Positions 7,158 to 8,398 of a stretch of 8,398 bases of DNA are shown piece after piece (position 1 is the first letter of the stretch; each line of letters starts with the position of its first letter). Source of the stretch: CAYSXS01 sp043817345 (GTDB lineage Bacteria > Patescibacteriota > Patescibacteriia > UBA2196); NCBI GenBank assembly GCA_043817345.1, contig JBDRGZ010000022.1:1-8398 (forward strand), in the 5' to 3' direction. The notes under the pieces are model-generated. The model was given only the letters and a program-made list of their open reading frames with translations, was not told the origin of the DNA and did not search any database. A program made the translations under genes and the position numbers.

Positions 7158-8360
7158 GTATTTTTGAAAAATCATATCTCGTGCCTTGACAATCTCATCT
7201 GCTGATAAAGATGATGTTCTGACAATAGACTCCGCATGTCCGTGTTGTCCTTTATAATAACCTACAGCGGATCCTTCGCCATTGCGAACAAAATTTAAAT
7301 CATATTCTTCCATCTTATCCCTTATCCTAGTACCTTTATAAGGATAGTAAATAGACAAATCAAAATCATCAACACCTGATTCCGCAATAAATTTTTCTGT
7401 TTCATTTATTGTACTAGAAGCTTCGCCTGGCAAACCCAACACAAAAAAGGATTTCACACGTATTTTATACTTATGACAAATTTTAATAAAATTCAAATTT
7501 TTACTAATAGTTGTCCTTGGATGCTTTACAACGTCTAAAATAGATTGAGCGCCACTTTCAAACCCAACCCCTATTTCTACACAACCACTATCTGCGAGAG
7601 TCTCTGCTATTTCCACTGTCATAGTGTTGGAATGTCCAAAACATCTAAATATTATATTATGTTTTTTAATAACAGAACAAACCTCTCTTACTCTTTTTAT
7701 ATTCATAGCAAATAAATCATCAAAAAACATAATCCCACCAAAACCAGCTCTTTTGACATCAATAATCTCTTGGTTAATATGTTCTTGTGTATATAATTTA
7801 ACTTTTGTCCTGGCGTTCTCGCAAAAATCACAACCAAACGGACACCCTCTTGAGGTCATTAGAGTTGTTGAATGTATTCCATTAATATTATATACATACT
7901 TTTTTAAAAATTCTGCTGACCTAAAGGGCGTTGGCATTAAATTCATTTCCTCCGCTGTCATCTGGCAATTAACGATTCTCTCTGCTTGGCCATACAAAAT
8001 TTTTAAAATAGCTTTTTCTCCATCGCCAATTACAAAAAAATCATAAGGCTTTTTTTGGTAATCTTCTAAATAAAATGTCGGAGCAGGACCACCTAAAATA
8101 ATTTTGGTGTTTGGAAAATATTTTTGTTTAAAAGCAAGAATCTTATCTGCCTCTGATATTTGGGAAGATAAAGCAGATACTGCAAAATGGGTAAAGCCAG
8201 CATATTTTTGAGGATTATCAAAATCAAAATCATCCTCAAGTTGATTTTGTATTCCTTCTTTATCCAACACTCCTTTTAAATATAATATAGCTAAATGAGG
8301 AAAAACTCGATCGGAATCTAAAAAAGGACTCCTCAAACTAACAAGTAGAACTTTTAACAT
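7143..8360 (-). CDS. B12-binding-domain radical SAM enzyme, second and divergent copy
   Basis: 405 residues. The N-terminal 1-130 resembles a cobalamin-binding domain: LLVSLRSPFLDSD (5-17), FPHLAILYLKGVL (20-32), IILGGPAPT (87-95) and IGDGEKAI (111-118), where GDGE replaces the usual GEGE. The radical SAM core has C173, C177 and C180 in TSRGCPFGCDFC, FFDDLF (212-217), GVGFESG (264-270) and VLGLPGE (307-313). It is shorter than the gene at 496-1908 and differs strongly outside the motifs, so it is a distinct subfamily. The reaction and substrate are unknown. B12-domain radical SAM enzymes include methylases and ring-forming enzymes. The start fits the family because conserved hydrophobic strand 1 begins right at the ATG. 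No Shine-Dalgarno sequence is present. The gene has its own terminator and appears richer in GC (about 36% in five sampled lines) than the downstream GT-C gene (about 23%), so it may be an independent unit with a different history. Confidence 0.92.
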   Translation of the reverse strand: MLKVLLVSLRSPFLDSDRVFPHLAILYLKGVLDKEGIQNQLEDDFDFDNPQKYAGFTHFAVSALSSQISEADKILAFKQKYFPNTKIILGGPAPTFYLEDYQKKPYDFFVIGDGEKAILKILYGQAERIVNCQMTAEEMNLMPTPFRSAEFLKKYVYNINGIHSTTLMTSRGCPFGCDFCENARTKVKLYTQEHINQEIIDVKRAGFGGIMFFDDLFAMNIKRVREVCSVIKKHNIIFRCFGHSNTMTVEIAETLADSGCVEIGVGFESGAQSILDVVKHPRTTISKNLNFIKICHKYKIRVKSFFVLGLPGEASSTINETEKFIAESGVDDFDLSIYYPYKGTRIRDKMEEYDLNFVRNGEGSAVGYYKGQHGHAESIVRTSSLSADEIVKARDMIFQKYKKTP

Positions 8361-8398
8361 GATGTCTTGTTTTTATTACTTAGCAAATCTATATATGA
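8361..8398 (-). other. Upstream region of the last gene: possible -10 box or end of an upstream gene
   Basis: The 38 nt before the ATG at 8360 hold TATATA at 8395-8390, which could be a -10 box with a start point near 8383 and a short leader. No -35 can be judged because the window ends. Alternatively an upstream minus-strand gene could end here. One frame is open to a TAA at 8356-8354, overlapping the start by 7 nt, and another ends in tandem TAA codons just upstream. The sequence does not decide between these. Confidence 0.2.

Noticed and set aside
7624..8046. Open frame of 140 codons on the + strand
   Set aside because: It lies fully antisense to the clear radical SAM gene at 7143-8360, has no recognisable motif, and its hydrophobic/serine-rich composition is what the opposite strand of that gene would give.

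Overview
The window is a gene-dense, AT-rich bacterial segment. It holds eight protein genes, one of them cut by the left edge. I see no RNA gene, CRISPR array, insertion sequence or long repeat. Low GC (about 23% in sampled lines of the GT-C gene and about 36% in sampled lines of the last gene), near-zero intergenic space, a lack of Shine-Dalgarno sequences and lysine/isoleucine/asparagine-rich proteins suggest a small-genome bacterium such as a member of the Patescibacteria (CPR). This is an inference from style, because no taxonomic marker is present. UGA serves as a real stop (after the methyltransferase and after one glycosyltransferase) and never occurs inside a gene, so the standard bacterial code applies.

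Layout. On the + strand, bases 1-1908 carry the C-terminal half of a polyprenyl-phosphate-type GT2 glycosyltransferase, followed 4 nt later by a cobalamin-binding-domain radical SAM enzyme. That enzyme ends 1 nt from the end of a convergent minus-strand gene. Reading leftward on the minus strand, bases 7089-1910 form a five-gene unit: radical SAM enzyme with a C-terminal SPASM/Twitch-like cysteine region, GT2 glycosyltransferase, second GT2 glycosyltransferase (rhamnosyltransferase-like), multi-spanning GT-C-like membrane protein, and class I SAM methyltransferase. Gaps within it are 1, 2, -4 and 6 nt. Upstream of this unit, 8360-7143 is a second cobalamin-binding-domain radical SAM gene. It ends in a perfect 15-bp terminator hairpin that contains its own stop codon. 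A candidate promoter for the five-gene unit overlaps the end of this terminator and would produce a leaderless mRNA.

Working together. Three GT2/GT-C-type sugar transferases, one polyprenyl-phosphate sugar synthase, a methyltransferase and three radical SAM enzymes fit a cell-surface glycan or glycolipid pathway. The GT2 at the left edge would make a lipid-phosphate sugar donor, the GT-C protein could use such a donor outside the membrane, and the two cytoplasmic GT2 enzymes would extend the glycan. The radical SAM enzymes and the methyltransferase would make unusual modifications of sugar or lipid. The substrates cannot be read from the sequence. The density of radical SAM chemistry, two of the three enzymes having cobalamin-type domains, is the most notable point. 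I do not find proof of a wholly new system.
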